Shown here: one piece after another, positions 44,311 to 52,728 of the stretch
Position numbering within the stretch: position 1 is the stretch's first letter
Layout: each line of letters begins with the position of its first letter
Assembly: GCF_042649925.1 (NCBI RefSeq)
Contig: NZ_JBHSAF010000001.1
Coordinates: forward strand, 558,001-622,000
Direction of reading: 5' to 3'
DNA: 64,000 nt
From: Pseudaeromonas sharmana
GTDB taxonomy: Bacteria > Pseudomonadota > Gammaproteobacteria > Enterobacterales > Aeromonadaceae
Notes under the pieces: model-generated
Seen by the model: the letters and a program-made list of their open reading frames with translations, nothing else
Database searches by the model: none
What the model was told of the DNA's origin: nothing
Made by a program: the position numbers and the translations under genes

Positions 44311-45072
44311 TCAGGGCGTGATTTTGGTGTATTTATCCAAAACCAGTTGGTATCGACCGTCTTTTTTCGCCTGTTGTAGCGCGGCGTTAAAACGGGAGAC
44401 GAATTCGCTCGACAGCCGGCGTTTGCTCAGCATGAAGAAGGCCGGCGCTTCGTAAACCTCAACCGGTGAGCGGACGATTTTGTACTGTAACCCGTGCTGC
44501 TTGAGATTCCAGGTGGTGGCCAACCAATCGCCAAGAAAGCCGTCGATGCGGCCTTTGAGCAATTTGCTGTAATTGGTCTCTTCGGCAAAGACCTCCTGTA
44601 CATTGCTCAATTTGCGATTCCGCTCGACAACCGGGCCATAGTAGAAATCTTTGGTGACCCCGATCAGCGTCCCTTCGGACAACAAAGTGGCAATTTTGTC
44701 GGCCTTGAGCTGGTTCCCGGACTTAACCCACAGATGGGCGCGGCTGGGGCTATAGGCATCGGAGAAGACTGCATATTCGGCACGATCAGGGTTGTAATAC
44801 GCCTCCATGGCAATGTCCGTCATACCCTCCTTGAGCTCTTGTAATTGGCGCTTCCAGGGGCGTTCCCGATACTCAATTTCGCAGCCGATGTCATGGACGA
44901 TCAGATTGAGCACATCGATGGCAAATCCGGTCATCTCTCCTTTTTCCGTCTGGAAATGGTATGGTGGCCAAGGGTCCCATCCGACTTGCAGGGGTTGCGG
45001 ACAAAGTGGATTGGCGGCCATGGCGGTCATGGCAAACGGGGTGAGGAGTATGACAACTGGCCACAGGCGCAT
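44311..45072 (-). CDS. Periplasmic amino-acid-type solute-binding protein
   Basis: This 253-residue protein has a signal peptide (about 1-19, ending TAMA) and a type 3 solute-binding fold: LQVGWDPWPPYHF, GFAIDVLNLI, DIAMEAYYNPDRAEYAVFSDAY and a LLKGRIDGFLGDW segment. Proteins of this kind deliver amino acids to ABC permeases or act as sensors. No permease or ATPase gene is adjacent, so it may be an orphan receptor. Its stop faces no partner, and the gene ahead on this strand is the Anbu gene, 97 bp upstream. Confidence 0.85.
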   Translation of the reverse strand: MRLWPVVILLTPFAMTAMAANPLCPQPLQVGWDPWPPYHFQTEKGEMTGFAIDVLNLIVHDIGCEIEYRERPWKRQLQELKEGMTDIAMEAYYNPDRAEYAVFSDAYSPSRAHLWVKSGNQLKADKIATLLSEGTLIGVTKDFYYGPVVERNRKLSNVQEVFAEETNYSKLLKGRIDGFLGDWLATTWNLKQHGLQYKIVRSPVEVYEAPAFFMLSKRRLSSEFVSRFNAALQQAKKDGRYQLVLDKYTKITP

Positions 45073-45169
45073 AGGGTTGTAGATTCCGTGCTTTTATCAT
45101 TATGAGGCAGATTAGAGCACAGCGGCGGTGGCGAAAGGATGACCGTGGCCACGTTATTGCACAAGCAAT

Positions 45170-45901
45170 CTACTTCGAATGAGTCCATTTTTGTGGTGGC
45201 AATTGTGCGAACAATTCCAGTAAGCCGTGTGACCAGGCCTGACGCAGGCGGTGAAAATCGGGGTCATCTTCGCTGATCCTGTGTTGATCCGTCGCATCAA
45301 AACTGTCTCGTCGGTAGCGCATGACATCCAGTGGCATACCAACCGAGAGGTTGCTGCGCAATGTTGAGTCTAGCGAGATCAAAGCGCACTGCATGGCCTG
45401 GTCCAGTGGCGTGTCGTGAGCCAATACCCGGTCAATGATGGGTTTGCCATATTTACTTTCGCCGATTTGAAAGTAGGGAGTATCGTCACTGGCCTCGATG
45501 AAGTTGCCTTCTGGATAGATGTGAAACAGCCGGTGAGGTTGACCATGGATCTGCCCACCAAGGAGCAGGTTGCAACTGAAGTTGATGCCGCTTTGCTGCT
45601 GCCCGCCGTCGCGGGCGATCACCTCGCGTACGGTATTGCCGACCAGTGTAGCCGCATCATACAGCGAGCCGACATTCATCAGATTCAGCTTCTCTTCCTG
45701 ACAGCGTTGCCGTAGCAAGCTGAGGACACTCTGGGTGGTTGCCAGATTGCCGGCACTCTGCAGCACGAGTACCCGTTCGCCGGCTTGGGCAAACACATTG
45801 AGTTTACGAAAGGTGGCGATGTGATCGACACCGGCGTTCGTGCGCGAGTCCGAGGCAAAGACCAATCCCTCTTGCAGCCGCATCGCCACACAGTACGTCA
45901 T
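45170..45901 (-). CDS. Proteasome-like peptidase Anbu
   Basis: This 243-residue Ntn-hydrolase is of the bacterial proteasome-related Anbu family. After removal of Met1 the protein starts with Thr1 (MTYCVAMRL). Asp17 lies in FASDSRTNAG and a lysine at position 32 in FRKLNVF, so the Thr-Asp-Lys triad of proteasome beta subunits is complete. GAAGGGAC about ten bases before the ATG at 45901 fixes this start, and a frame extending to 46030 would bury the catalytic threonine. It is the last gene of a four-gene operon with a transglutaminase, an alpha-E protein and an ATP-grasp protein. The family is predicted to be a threonine hydrolase; its substrate is not known to me. Confidence 0.9.
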   Translation of the reverse strand: MTYCVAMRLQEGLVFASDSRTNAGVDHIATFRKLNVFAQAGERVLVLQSAGNLATTQSVLSLLRQRCQEEKLNLMNVGSLYDAATLVGNTVREVIARDGGQQQSGINFSCNLLLGGQIHGQPHRLFHIYPEGNFIEASDDTPYFQIGESKYGKPIIDRVLAHDTPLDQAMQCALISLDSTLRSNLSVGMPLDVMRYRRDSFDATDQHRISEDDPDFHRLRQAWSHGLLELFAQLPPQKWTHSK

Positions 45902-45923
45902 GTTAGCTGTCCCTTCACTGATG

Positions 45924-46715
45924 TTATTGCTGTTGTTGCTGCTGCAGTTGTACTGCGGCATGAGCCTGCATGGCTTCAGTGCCACCCCCAATGCGGACAC
46001 CCCGCACCGGGCATGCGTCGAGGTAATCAATGCCGACAGCCAGCTTCAAATGCTGGGTTGGACTCAGACATTGATTCGTCACATCAAAGGTATGCCAGCT
46101 GTCCTGGTACCACACCTCACACCAGGCATGCATGGCGACATGGCTGGAGTCGGCCGTATAAAGGTAGCCGCTGACATAACGTGCCGGCAACCCAAGGCTG
46201 CGACAGCATGCAACAAATACGTGGCTATGATCCTGACACACCCCACAGCCACGGGCAAAACTCTCTGCGGCGCTGTCGCCAACCTGAGTTGCGCCCGGAG
46301 TGTAGGGCATTTTTTCCAGTACGGCCTGCATCAGAGCTTCGAGATTTGGATGCCCCTGCGGGTCGAGGCAGCGAGCCGCGAATTGCCGAATCGCTGCATC
46401 AGGTTGTGTCAACGGGCTATGACGCAAGAAAATCAGTGGTGAAAGCGACTCCGTCTCTGGGGCATTCTCCTCGAGGATCTCAACTTCACCGCGTGCCAGA
46501 ATATGAATATCTTCGTGCGGCTGCTCCAGCGTCAGCACATGTAACACATTGCCAAAGCCGTCCGTGGTGCACGTGGCGTGTTCTGGCAACGATAGCTCCC
46601 AGCTGATGATTCGCTGCCGCTGACTGCTCTTCGGGGTGAGGCGCAGATATTGGGTACTGCGGCGAACTTCTTCCCGATATTGGTAGCGGGTGTGATGCTC
46701 TATCGTCAGTCTCAT
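45924..46715 (-). CDS. Transglutaminase-like cysteine peptidase
   Basis: This 263-residue protein has an N-terminal beta-rich domain (about 1-100, the Bact_transglu_N type, starting MRLTIEHHTRYQY) and a transglutaminase-like catalytic domain. The triad is visible as Cys160 (GCGVCQDHSH), His196 (MHAWCEV) and Asp211 (FDVTNQ). Such proteins hydrolyse or form amide bonds. There is no signal peptide, so it is cytoplasmic. It overlaps the alpha-E gene by 4 bp and is followed after 22 bp by the Anbu gene, the conserved Anbu neighbourhood. Confidence 0.92.
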   Translation of the reverse strand: MRLTIEHHTRYQYREEVRRSTQYLRLTPKSSQRQRIISWELSLPEHATCTTDGFGNVLHVLTLEQPHEDIHILARGEVEILEENAPETESLSPLIFLRHSPLTQPDAAIRQFAARCLDPQGHPNLEALMQAVLEKMPYTPGATQVGDSAAESFARGCGVCQDHSHVFVACCRSLGLPARYVSGYLYTADSSHVAMHAWCEVWYQDSWHTFDVTNQCLSPTQHLKLAVGIDYLDACPVRGVRIGGGTEAMQAHAAVQLQQQQQQ

Positions 46716-47644
46716 GTTGACGCCTCCAGGTAGGCTTTATGGATGCTGTCGGCGATGGCATTGATGTCGCCGAGGAAACGGTTCAGATAGTCGTGTAGTC
46801 CGGTCACGAACAACTCCTCTTTGGTGTCAAACCGCAGTCGGGCATGCTGGATGGCCGTTAACCGGCGCGGTTCACGGCCAGCATCGCCTTCAATGCGTTC
46901 CAACAGATGCTCTACCTCTTCGACACTGGCTCGCAGGGAACGGGGAACCTCGTTGCGCAAGATGAGCAATTCGGCAACCAGCTCCGGAGTGGGACTCTGT
47001 TTGTAGAGCTCCTGGTAGGCTTCATAGGCACCGACGGAGCGTAACAGCGCATTCCAACGATAAAAGTCGCGCACCGGGTCTTCCTGGTCGTTCATTACCT
47101 GGTATTTAACATCCAGGATCCGCGCCGTGTTATCCGCCCGTTCGATAAAGGTTCCCAGCCGGATGAAATGCAAGGTGTCGCTGCGTAAAATGGTGCCAAA
47201 TGTTGCCCCCCGTACTTGATGCGAGCGCTCCTTGACCCAGTCAAAGAAGGCGATGGCCTCTTCCGGTGTGATCCCCTGTTTGCGCCGCGAGCGGATTTCG
47301 AGCCAGGTAGCATTCAAACTTTCCCATACCTCAGCGCTGATTCGTCCTCGCACCGCGTGAGCATTGTCCCGGGCCGCTTTCAGGCAGCTATAGATGCTGA
47401 CGGGGTTGGTATCATCGAAGATGAAAAAGTCGAGCAGACGCCCCATGCTGACATGCTGGTGGCGTGCCAGATAGGGCTCGTGAGTCCCGGTGATGGTCAG
47501 CGGGGCAATCAGCTCGCTGTTCTCTGCGTCAATCTGTGGCATCAACGACATCGAATAGGTGACATCCAGCATCCGCGCCGTGTTTTCTGCGCGCTCCAGA
47601 TAGCGCGACATCCAGTACAGTTCGCTGGCGGTTCGGCTTAGCAT
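46712..47644 (-). CDS. Alpha-E domain protein (DUF403)
   Basis: This 310-residue, almost entirely helical protein starts MLSRTASELYWMSRYLERAENTARML, the signature of the alpha-E family. The same RADNTARILD pattern recurs near residue 170. The family is always found with circularly permuted ATP-grasp proteins and is thought to help peptide-like bond formation, but its biochemistry is unproven. It overlaps the ATP-grasp gene by 7 bp upstream and the transglutaminase gene by 4 bp downstream. Confidence 0.9.
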   Translation of the reverse strand: MLSRTASELYWMSRYLERAENTARMLDVTYSMSLMPQIDAENSELIAPLTITGTHEPYLARHQHVSMGRLLDFFIFDDTNPVSIYSCLKAARDNAHAVRGRISAEVWESLNATWLEIRSRRKQGITPEEAIAFFDWVKERSHQVRGATFGTILRSDTLHFIRLGTFIERADNTARILDVKYQVMNDQEDPVRDFYRWNALLRSVGAYEAYQELYKQSPTPELVAELLILRNEVPRSLRASVEEVEHLLERIEGDAGREPRRLTAIQHARLRFDTKEELFVTGLHDYLNRFLGDINAIADSIHKAYLEAST

Positions 47645-49074
47645 AGGTGGTCCTCCACAACCCAGGTGTCTTTCGTTCCCCCGCCTTGCGAGGAGTTGAC
47701 GACCAGTGATCCTTCCGTCAAGGCCACGCGAGTCAGGCCACCTGGGACGATACGGGTTTCACGACCGGTCAACACAAACGGACGCAGATCGATATGTCGC
47801 GGTGCAATGCCGCTGTCGACAAAGGTTGGACAGGTCGATAGCGACAGGGTGGGTTGTGCAATGTAATGGCTGGGGCGGGCTTTGATCCGCTCAGCAAAGG
47901 CGGCAATTTCATTGCGCGTTGCGCACGGGCCGATCAGCATGCCGTAGCCTCCGGCGCCATGCACTTCCTTGACGACCAGTTCCGGAAGATGCTCGAGGAC
48001 ATAGCGCAAATCGGTTTCACGACGGCACTGCCAGGTCGGGACATTGTTGAGGATCGGCTCTTCGTGCAGATAGAACCGTATCATTTCCGGGACATACGGG
48101 TAGATGGATTTATCGTCTGCCACCCCTGTTCCGACCGCATTTGCCAGCACGACGCCGCCATCTCGATAAACTGACAGCAGCCCCGGGACGCCGAGCATGC
48201 TATCCGGGCGGAAAGCCAGCGGATCGAGGTAGGCGTCATCGATGCGGCGATAGATGACATCAACCTGACGCGGGCCGGCAGTCGTGCGCATGAAGACCCG
48301 ACTCTCCTTAACAAACAGGTCGGCGTTTTCCACCAGCTCGACACCCATCTGCTGGGCCAGGAAGCTGTGTTCAAAATAGGCACTGTTGAAGCGCCCCGGG
48401 GTCAGGACGACCACGCAGGGATTGTCTACGGCGGCGCTTTCACGCAGTGTCTGCAGTAGCAAAGAGGGGTAGCGCTCCACGGGGGCGATGCGCTGGCGAG
48501 AGAACAGCTCCGGATAGAGCCGCATCATCATTTTCCGGTTTTCCAGCATATACGAGACACCGGATGGCGTGCGCAGATTGTCCTCAAGCACATAGTAGTC
48601 GCCATCGTTGTTGCGGATCAGATCGACGCCGGTGATGTGGGCATAGGTGCGACGGTGAAGCGTGACGCCTTGCATGCAAGGTTGGTACTGCTCATTGGCT
48701 AACACCTGCTCTGCAGGCAGGATCCCGGCTTTGAGGATCTGCTGCTCGTGGTATATGTCGTGCAAGAAAGCATTCAGGGCCGTCACGCGCTGGCGGATGC
48801 CGATTTCGAGTTTCTGCCATTCGGCGGCGGGGATGATGCGGGGCACGTTATCAAACGGGATGAGGCGCTCGGCGCCTTCGTCTTCGCCATACACGTTGAA
48901 CGTGATTCCAACGCGGTGAAACAGCAGATCCGCTTCTTCGCGCTTGTGCTGGATATGTTTTGGATCGGTTTGCTGCAGCCACTGCCAGTAGGGCAGATAG
49001 TGGTTCCGGCAAGAGCCATCCGATAACAGCATCTCGTCATACAGGGGGAAGGGGGGGGGCGCTAGGTTCAACAT
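47638..49074 (-). CDS. Circularly permuted ATP-grasp protein
   Basis: This protein of about 478 residues belongs to the COG2308 type (DUF404/DUF407). PLYDEML at the N-terminus, YYVLEDNLRTPSGVSYMLENR, a VLTPGRFNSAYFEHSFLAQQMG segment and VVKEVHGAGGYGMLIGP with a late GGLTRVAL are characteristic. These are predicted carboxylate-amine ligases that make amide bonds with ATP. Two adjacent ATGs exist at 49077 and 49074, and GAGG six bases before 49074 favours the latter. A frame to 49248 lacks support. It is the first gene of the Anbu operon. Its promoter presumably lies in the 416-bp gap upstream. Confidence 0.9.
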   Translation of the reverse strand: MLNLAPPPFPLYDEMLLSDGSCRNHYLPYWQWLQQTDPKHIQHKREEADLLFHRVGITFNVYGEDEGAERLIPFDNVPRIIPAAEWQKLEIGIRQRVTALNAFLHDIYHEQQILKAGILPAEQVLANEQYQPCMQGVTLHRRTYAHITGVDLIRNNDGDYYVLEDNLRTPSGVSYMLENRKMMMRLYPELFSRQRIAPVERYPSLLLQTLRESAAVDNPCVVVLTPGRFNSAYFEHSFLAQQMGVELVENADLFVKESRVFMRTTAGPRQVDVIYRRIDDAYLDPLAFRPDSMLGVPGLLSVYRDGGVVLANAVGTGVADDKSIYPYVPEMIRFYLHEEPILNNVPTWQCRRETDLRYVLEHLPELVVKEVHGAGGYGMLIGPCATRNEIAAFAERIKARPSHYIAQPTLSLSTCPTFVDSGIAPRHIDLRPFVLTGRETRIVPGGLTRVALTEGSLVVNSSQGGGTKDTWVVEDHLC

Positions 49075-49490
49075 CATAAACCTCATTCTGACATCCTGTC
49101 CTGCCAGTGACATCGCAAATGGCGTGCCAACGAATGGGGCAATCCGGCGAATGTCATTCAGGTAACGAAAAATGCAGAACGCATCCTTTTGAGCAACCGG
49201 CCGCAAACCCGTCCATGGCGGCGCGTTGCCGGCATTCCGGTTGGCCAAGGTTGCTGCAATGGAGTCACGTTCGGCCTTATCGGATCAGCATTCGGCACCC
49301 CCCCTTGCGTTTGCGCATGCTGCGCACTGTTTTGGTGGCATAGCGGCGTGAATGGTTGTTTTTGGTGCGAGCGCGTGTCGGGATGAACAAGGCAGGGATT
49401 GTAATTAAGGGTTTTCTAATGTTTGATTTTCAGGTAGATTATATGCATTATTTCTAATGTATTGAGTCATTTACCTTCTGGGAGTATGCA
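49075..49490. promoter_or_regulatory. Divergent intergenic region, Anbu operon / YeeE pair
   Basis: No convincing gene lies in these 416 bp. The left 300 bp are GC-rich and contain only implausible short frames. The right 90 bp are AT-rich and carry the YeeE promoter elements. A small GCGCA/TGCGC hairpin with TTTT after it occurs near 49314-49332. The Anbu operon promoter must be here, but no clear boxes were recognised. Confidence 0.5.
49413..49460. promoter_or_regulatory. Direct repeat and dyad in YeeE promoter region
   Basis: TTTCTAATGT occurs twice, at 49413-49422 and 49451-49460. The second copy is part of a dyad CATTA (49446-49450)/TAATG (49455-49459). TTGATT (49423-49428) and CATTAT (49446-49451) are a possible 17-bp-spaced promoter, so the second repeat would cover the -10 box. 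Repressor binding is inferred. Confidence 0.4.
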
Positions 49491-49913
49491 ATGGAGCTCT
49501 TTACTCCGCTGCCGGCATTGGCTGGTGGTGTACTGATTGGCGCGGCTGCCTTGCTGTTGTTGTTGGGGGCAGGGCGGATCGCCGGGATCAGCGGCATTCT
49601 AAGCGGAGTCATGCTTCGCCCCTGGTCTGAACGAGGCTGGCGCCTGTTGTTTGTAGCGGGTTTGATTGCGGGGGGCTGGCTCGGATTCACCTGGCTGGAT
49701 CTGCCTGCTCCACAACTGAACCTAGCCGACTGGCCGGTATTGGCCATTGCCGGTTTTTTGGTTGGCGTCGGGGCCCGCTTGGGTAATGGTTGCACCAGTG
49801 GTCACGGCATCTGTGGTATCGGTCGACTCTCGGTGCGCTCTATCGTTGCCACCCTGGTATTCATGACCACGGGCGCGCTGACGGTGTTTGTCGTTAACCA
49901 TCTGCTGGTTTGA
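49491..49913 (+). CDS. YeeE/YedE family sulfur transporter, first half
   Basis: This 140-residue membrane protein has about four helices and the family motif GARLGNGCTSGHGICG with Cys101 and Cys108. YeeE/YedE proteins move thiosulfate or other reduced sulfur species through conserved cysteines. Here the unit is split into two small proteins, as in PmpA/PmpB-type pairs. The ATG at 49491 has GGGAG upstream, and the second gene follows after 10 bp. Confidence 0.88.
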   Translation: MELFTPLPALAGGVLIGAAALLLLLGAGRIAGISGILSGVMLRPWSERGWRLLFVAGLIAGGWLGFTWLDLPAPQLNLADWPVLAIAGFLVGVGARLGNGCTSGHGICGIGRLSVRSIVATLVFMTTGALTVFVVNHLLV

Positions 49914-49923
49914 GGAAGGACGC

Positions 49924-50394
49924 ATGATTGGTTTGTTGAGCGGTTTGCTGTTCGGTCTGGGACTGGTTGTCTCCGGTATGGTGTTACCACAGAAGGTTCA
50001 GGGTTTTCTGGATATCAGTGGCCAGTGGGATCCCTCCTTGATGCTGGTCATGGGGGGGGCATTGGCAGTCTTTCTTCCTGGCTATTTCTGGCTGATCAGA
50101 CCCCGTCGGCGGGCGCTGAACGGTAGCCCGTTCCACCTGCCGACCAAGACACGGCTGGATCGGCATTTGCTGCTGGGCAGCGCGCTGTTCGGTATTGGTT
50201 GGGGGCTGGGCGGCATCTGCCCCGGGCCGGCCATGGCATCACTGCCAGTGGGAAGTGCCGCGCTGTGGATCTTTGTGCTGGCCATGTTGGCTGGTATCAA
50301 GCTGGTGTGCTGGTGGGAAGCCAAACGCCATGCTCAATCGCCCAAGTTAGCTGGTGATGAGAACGTGATCTGCGTGCCCAGGGTGTCACATTGA
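49924..50394 (+). CDS. YeeE/YedE family sulfur transporter, second half
   Basis: This 156-residue membrane protein is the partner of the preceding gene. Helices lie near 3-22, 38-58, 82-100 and 105-122, and the motif GIGWGLGGICPGPA carries Cys99. A hydrophilic segment of about 25 residues joins the second and third helices. GAGGAAGG before the ATG at 49924 supports this start. The stop codon falls within a tandem 11-bp repeat at 50390-50411. Confidence 0.87.
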   Translation: MIGLLSGLLFGLGLVVSGMVLPQKVQGFLDISGQWDPSLMLVMGGALAVFLPGYFWLIRPRRRALNGSPFHLPTKTRLDRHLLLGSALFGIGWGLGGICPGPAMASLPVGSAALWIFVLAMLAGIKLVCWWEAKRHAQSPKLAGDENVICVPRVSH

Positions 50395-50416
50395 GTTCGC
50401 ATTGAGTTCGCATTGA
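50390..50416 (+). repeat. Tandem 11-bp repeat at end of YeeE gene
   Basis: ATTGAGTTCGC is present twice in tandem (50390-50400 and 50401-50411), followed by ATTGA. The first copy contains the stop codon. It is probably a slippage duplication. Confidence 0.8.
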
Positions 50417-50428
50417 AGAGTGGACAAA

Positions 50429-50455
50429 AAAACGGTGCCATGCAGCACCGTTTTT
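50429..50455. terminator. Bidirectional terminator between YeeE pair and yfbU
   Basis: AAAACGGTGC (50429-50438) and GCACCGTTTT (50445-50454) form a 10-bp stem with a 6-base loop. A-run and T-run flanks make it effective on both strands. Confidence 0.92.
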
Positions 50456-50483
50456 GTTGGCATCGAGAGGCGCCGGATGTGAC

Positions 50484-50984
50484 TTACGCGTTAAGCACCT
50501 TGCGGATCTCTTGAATGGAGAGCTTGTAATGACGTGGACAGTCCTGCCAGGCCAGCAGCATGCGCTGGTACTTGTCACGCATGGCCAGTTCGGAGTTGAG
50601 CATAGCGCAACTCTTGCCCAGTTCTGGGAAACGCCCCTCTTCATCGAGCAGGAAGCAGACATAGTCGGCCAGCTCTTTTTCGTGACCGCGGGAGTAGCCG
50701 ATGAACTCCAGACGGTTGGCAGAGACATCCACAGTTTCATCCGGGCTCAGGTTCTCGTAAGAGACCTTCAGCGCATGATACATTTCGAGCGTCGAGATGA
50801 CTTCGCGACAGGTTGCCTCGTCCAGATGGCCAAACTCCTTCTCCAATTCCAGCATTTGCAGGCAGTAGCCGCGCGCTATGATGGTCTGGCAACGACGGTA
50901 ATAATCGGCGCGCTCAGGATTCAGCCGGATCAGGATTTCGTACTGGTTGCTCAGGATAAGGCGCTGGGCGTGGTTCATGTTCAT
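50484..50984 (-). CDS. yfbU: YfbU family protein
   Basis: This 166-residue helical cytoplasmic protein closely matches the YfbU pattern: AQRLILSNQYEILIRLNP at the N-terminus, RRCQTIIARGYCLQMLELEKEFG, EMYHALKVSY and a late KYQRMLLAWQDCPRHY. Its role is not established. AAGGA lies eight bases before the ATG at 50984. It is divergent from the glycosyltransferase operon across 220 bp with no clear element beyond a weak GCAG/CTGC hairpin. Confidence 0.93.
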   Translation of the reverse strand: MNMNHAQRLILSNQYEILIRLNPERADYYRRCQTIIARGYCLQMLELEKEFGHLDEATCREVISTLEMYHALKVSYENLSPDETVDVSANRLEFIGYSRGHEKELADYVCFLLDEEGRFPELGKSCAMLNSELAMRDKYQRMLLAWQDCPRHYKLSIQEIRKVLNA

Positions 50985-51204
50985 GGCACTGTCCTTCGAT
51001 AGACAAATCAGGATTAATGTGGAATCTGAAATGCAGCATTACTGCTTTTCATCCCCGACTCCATGATCTGGGTCATTTCGCTGTCTTGCCGGACGATTCT
51101 GCTGCAGGTGCGCACTTTTTTTATGTGAGCCTCGACGCATTCTCTGTTGTTTGTCGGCCAACTGCTTTAGCATTGGCATACCTGAAAAATAGCCCCCAGT
51201 TGTT

Positions 51205-51747
51205 ATGTCACGTACCGTCAAAGCTCTTTTTATTCTGGCGCTGCTTTGCCTGTCTGCTTACTACCTCGTGGTCCTATATCTGGCTCGACATCCCGACGTC
51301 AGCTATGCCTACCGCATGTACTATCTGGAAATGAAGACTCGCTACTGGAATCGAAACCAGACGCTCGCCTACATTCCAGGGTACCGTTTCGACATGGTTA
51401 ATGATCGAGCCTGGATACTCAGCCGTCAGGGCTGGACCTTACCGAAAGACGATGGTTCGGGCACTGAATTTACTGGCCGTGGTGGGCTTTATTTCACCCT
51501 GCACCGGGTACCCACGGCACTGCGCCTAGTTGCCGAGGTGCGCAATATGCAGCCGAACAACCAGCTGACGCTGCGCATTGGCGCCTGGCAGCAGGATGTC
51601 GTATTGAAAGAAAAAGGTCCGCAACGCCTGATCGTGCCATTGCCGACTGACACCTTAGTAGCCGATCCGCTGGAAGCCAATCATATCGAAATGCAGAGCC
51701 TGGCTCCCATTCGCTTCCAGACGATGATGATTGATAACGGGGAATAA
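51205..51747 (+). CDS. Membrane-anchored protein of unknown function in GT operon
   Basis: I do not recognise this 180-residue protein. It has one N-terminal membrane helix (about 7-26) and a periplasmic part of about 150 residues that looks beta-rich (GGLYFTLHRVPTALRLVAEV, QLTLRIGAWQQDVVLKEKG), perhaps a carbohydrate-binding-like sandwich. The Shine-Dalgarno is poor. It is the first gene of an operon with gtrB, gtrA and a PIG-V-like transferase, with only 6 bp before gtrB. It may be an acceptor or accessory subunit for that glycosylation system. This is inference from context. Confidence 0.7.
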   Translation: MSRTVKALFILALLCLSAYYLVVLYLARHPDVSYAYRMYYLEMKTRYWNRNQTLAYIPGYRFDMVNDRAWILSRQGWTLPKDDGSGTEFTGRGGLYFTLHRVPTALRLVAEVRNMQPNNQLTLRIGAWQQDVVLKEKGPQRLIVPLPTDTLVADPLEANHIEMQSLAPIRFQTMMIDNGE

Positions 51748-51753
51748 CAACTG

Positions 51754-52728
51754 ATGGAAAAGAAACAGGATTTTACGCTGTCACTGGTGGTGCCGGCGTA
51801 TAACGAAGAAGAGAGTATTCAGACTTTTATCGATACGATCGACAAGGAGCTGGCCTCGTTGAGTGACCGGCTGCAAATTGTGTTCGTCAACGACGGCAGC
51901 CGGGATCGAACCCGTCAGGTCATCGAAGAGGTGATCACCCGTGATCCCCGGGTTACGCTCGTCAACCTGGCTCGCAACTTCGGCAAGGAAGCGGCGATGA
52001 CCGCCGGGTTGTTTCACGCCCGTGGCGATGCCGTGATTCCGATGGATGTCGACCTGCAAGATCCACCGGCCTTGATTCATGAGTTTGTGCGAATGTGGCA
52101 ACAAGGCTATGACACTGTCTACGGTGTGCGTACCGACCGCAATGCCGACACGCCGATGAAGCGTTTGACTGCCGGTGGCTTCTACCGCCTGTTCAATGCC
52201 GTGTCTACGACCACCAAAATTCCGGAAAACGCCGGTGATTTTCGTCTGATGGATCGCCGTGTCGTTGAAGTGATCAAGCAATTGCCGGAGCGTAACCGCT
52301 TTATGAAGGGGTTGTTCGCCTGGGCGGGATTCAACTCGATTGGCGTGCCTTATGAGCGCCCGGCCCGTGCGGCAGGGGAAACCAAGTTCAACTACTGGAA
52401 GCTGTGGAACTTTGCACTGGATGGCTTCTTCAGTTTCTCCAGCTGGCCGCTGCGGGTTTGGAGCTATATTGGTGCCAGCGTCGCGCTGTTGAGCTTCATT
52501 TACATGCTGGTGATCATCACCAAGGTGATCTTCTTTGGCATTGACAGCCCAGGTTATGCGTCACTGATGTGCGTCATCCTGTTCCTCGGCGGTATGCAGC
52601 TGATCTCGATCGGTGTGATCGGGGAGTATCTTGGCCGTATGTTCCTCGAGGTCAAACAGCGTCCGGTCTTCGTCGTCGAAGGCATCTATGGTCAGTATGC
52701 GCGTGATGATCAGCAGGAGCGCGCATGA
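51754..52728 (+). CDS. GtrB-type polyprenyl-phosphate glycosyltransferase
   Basis: This 324-residue GT2 enzyme has an N-terminal GT-A domain (LSLVVPAYNEEESI, VFVNDGSRDRT) and the metal motif Asp98-Val-Asp100 in MDVDLQDPP. Two C-terminal membrane helices (about 232-260 and 268-292) follow. GtrB-like enzymes charge undecaprenyl phosphate with a sugar on the cytoplasmic face. The sugar is not evident. It overlaps gtrA by 4 bp. Confidence 0.9.
   Translation: MEKKQDFTLSLVVPAYNEEESIQTFIDTIDKELASLSDRLQIVFVNDGSRDRTRQVIEEVITRDPRVTLVNLARNFGKEAAMTAGLFHARGDAVIPMDVDLQDPPALIHEFVRMWQQGYDTVYGVRTDRNADTPMKRLTAGGFYRLFNAVSTTTKIPENAGDFRLMDRRVVEVIKQLPERNRFMKGLFAWAGFNSIGVPYERPARAAGETKFNYWKLWNFALDGFFSFSSWPLRVWSYIGASVALLSFIYMLVIITKVIFFGIDSPGYASLMCVILFLGGMQLISIGVIGEYLGRMFLEVKQRPVFVVEGIYGQYARDDQQERA

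Noticed and set aside
49107..49343. A 78-codon frame in the gap before the YeeE genes
   Set aside because: It has no Shine-Dalgarno, an implausible composition rich in Arg, Cys and His, and no family resemblance.
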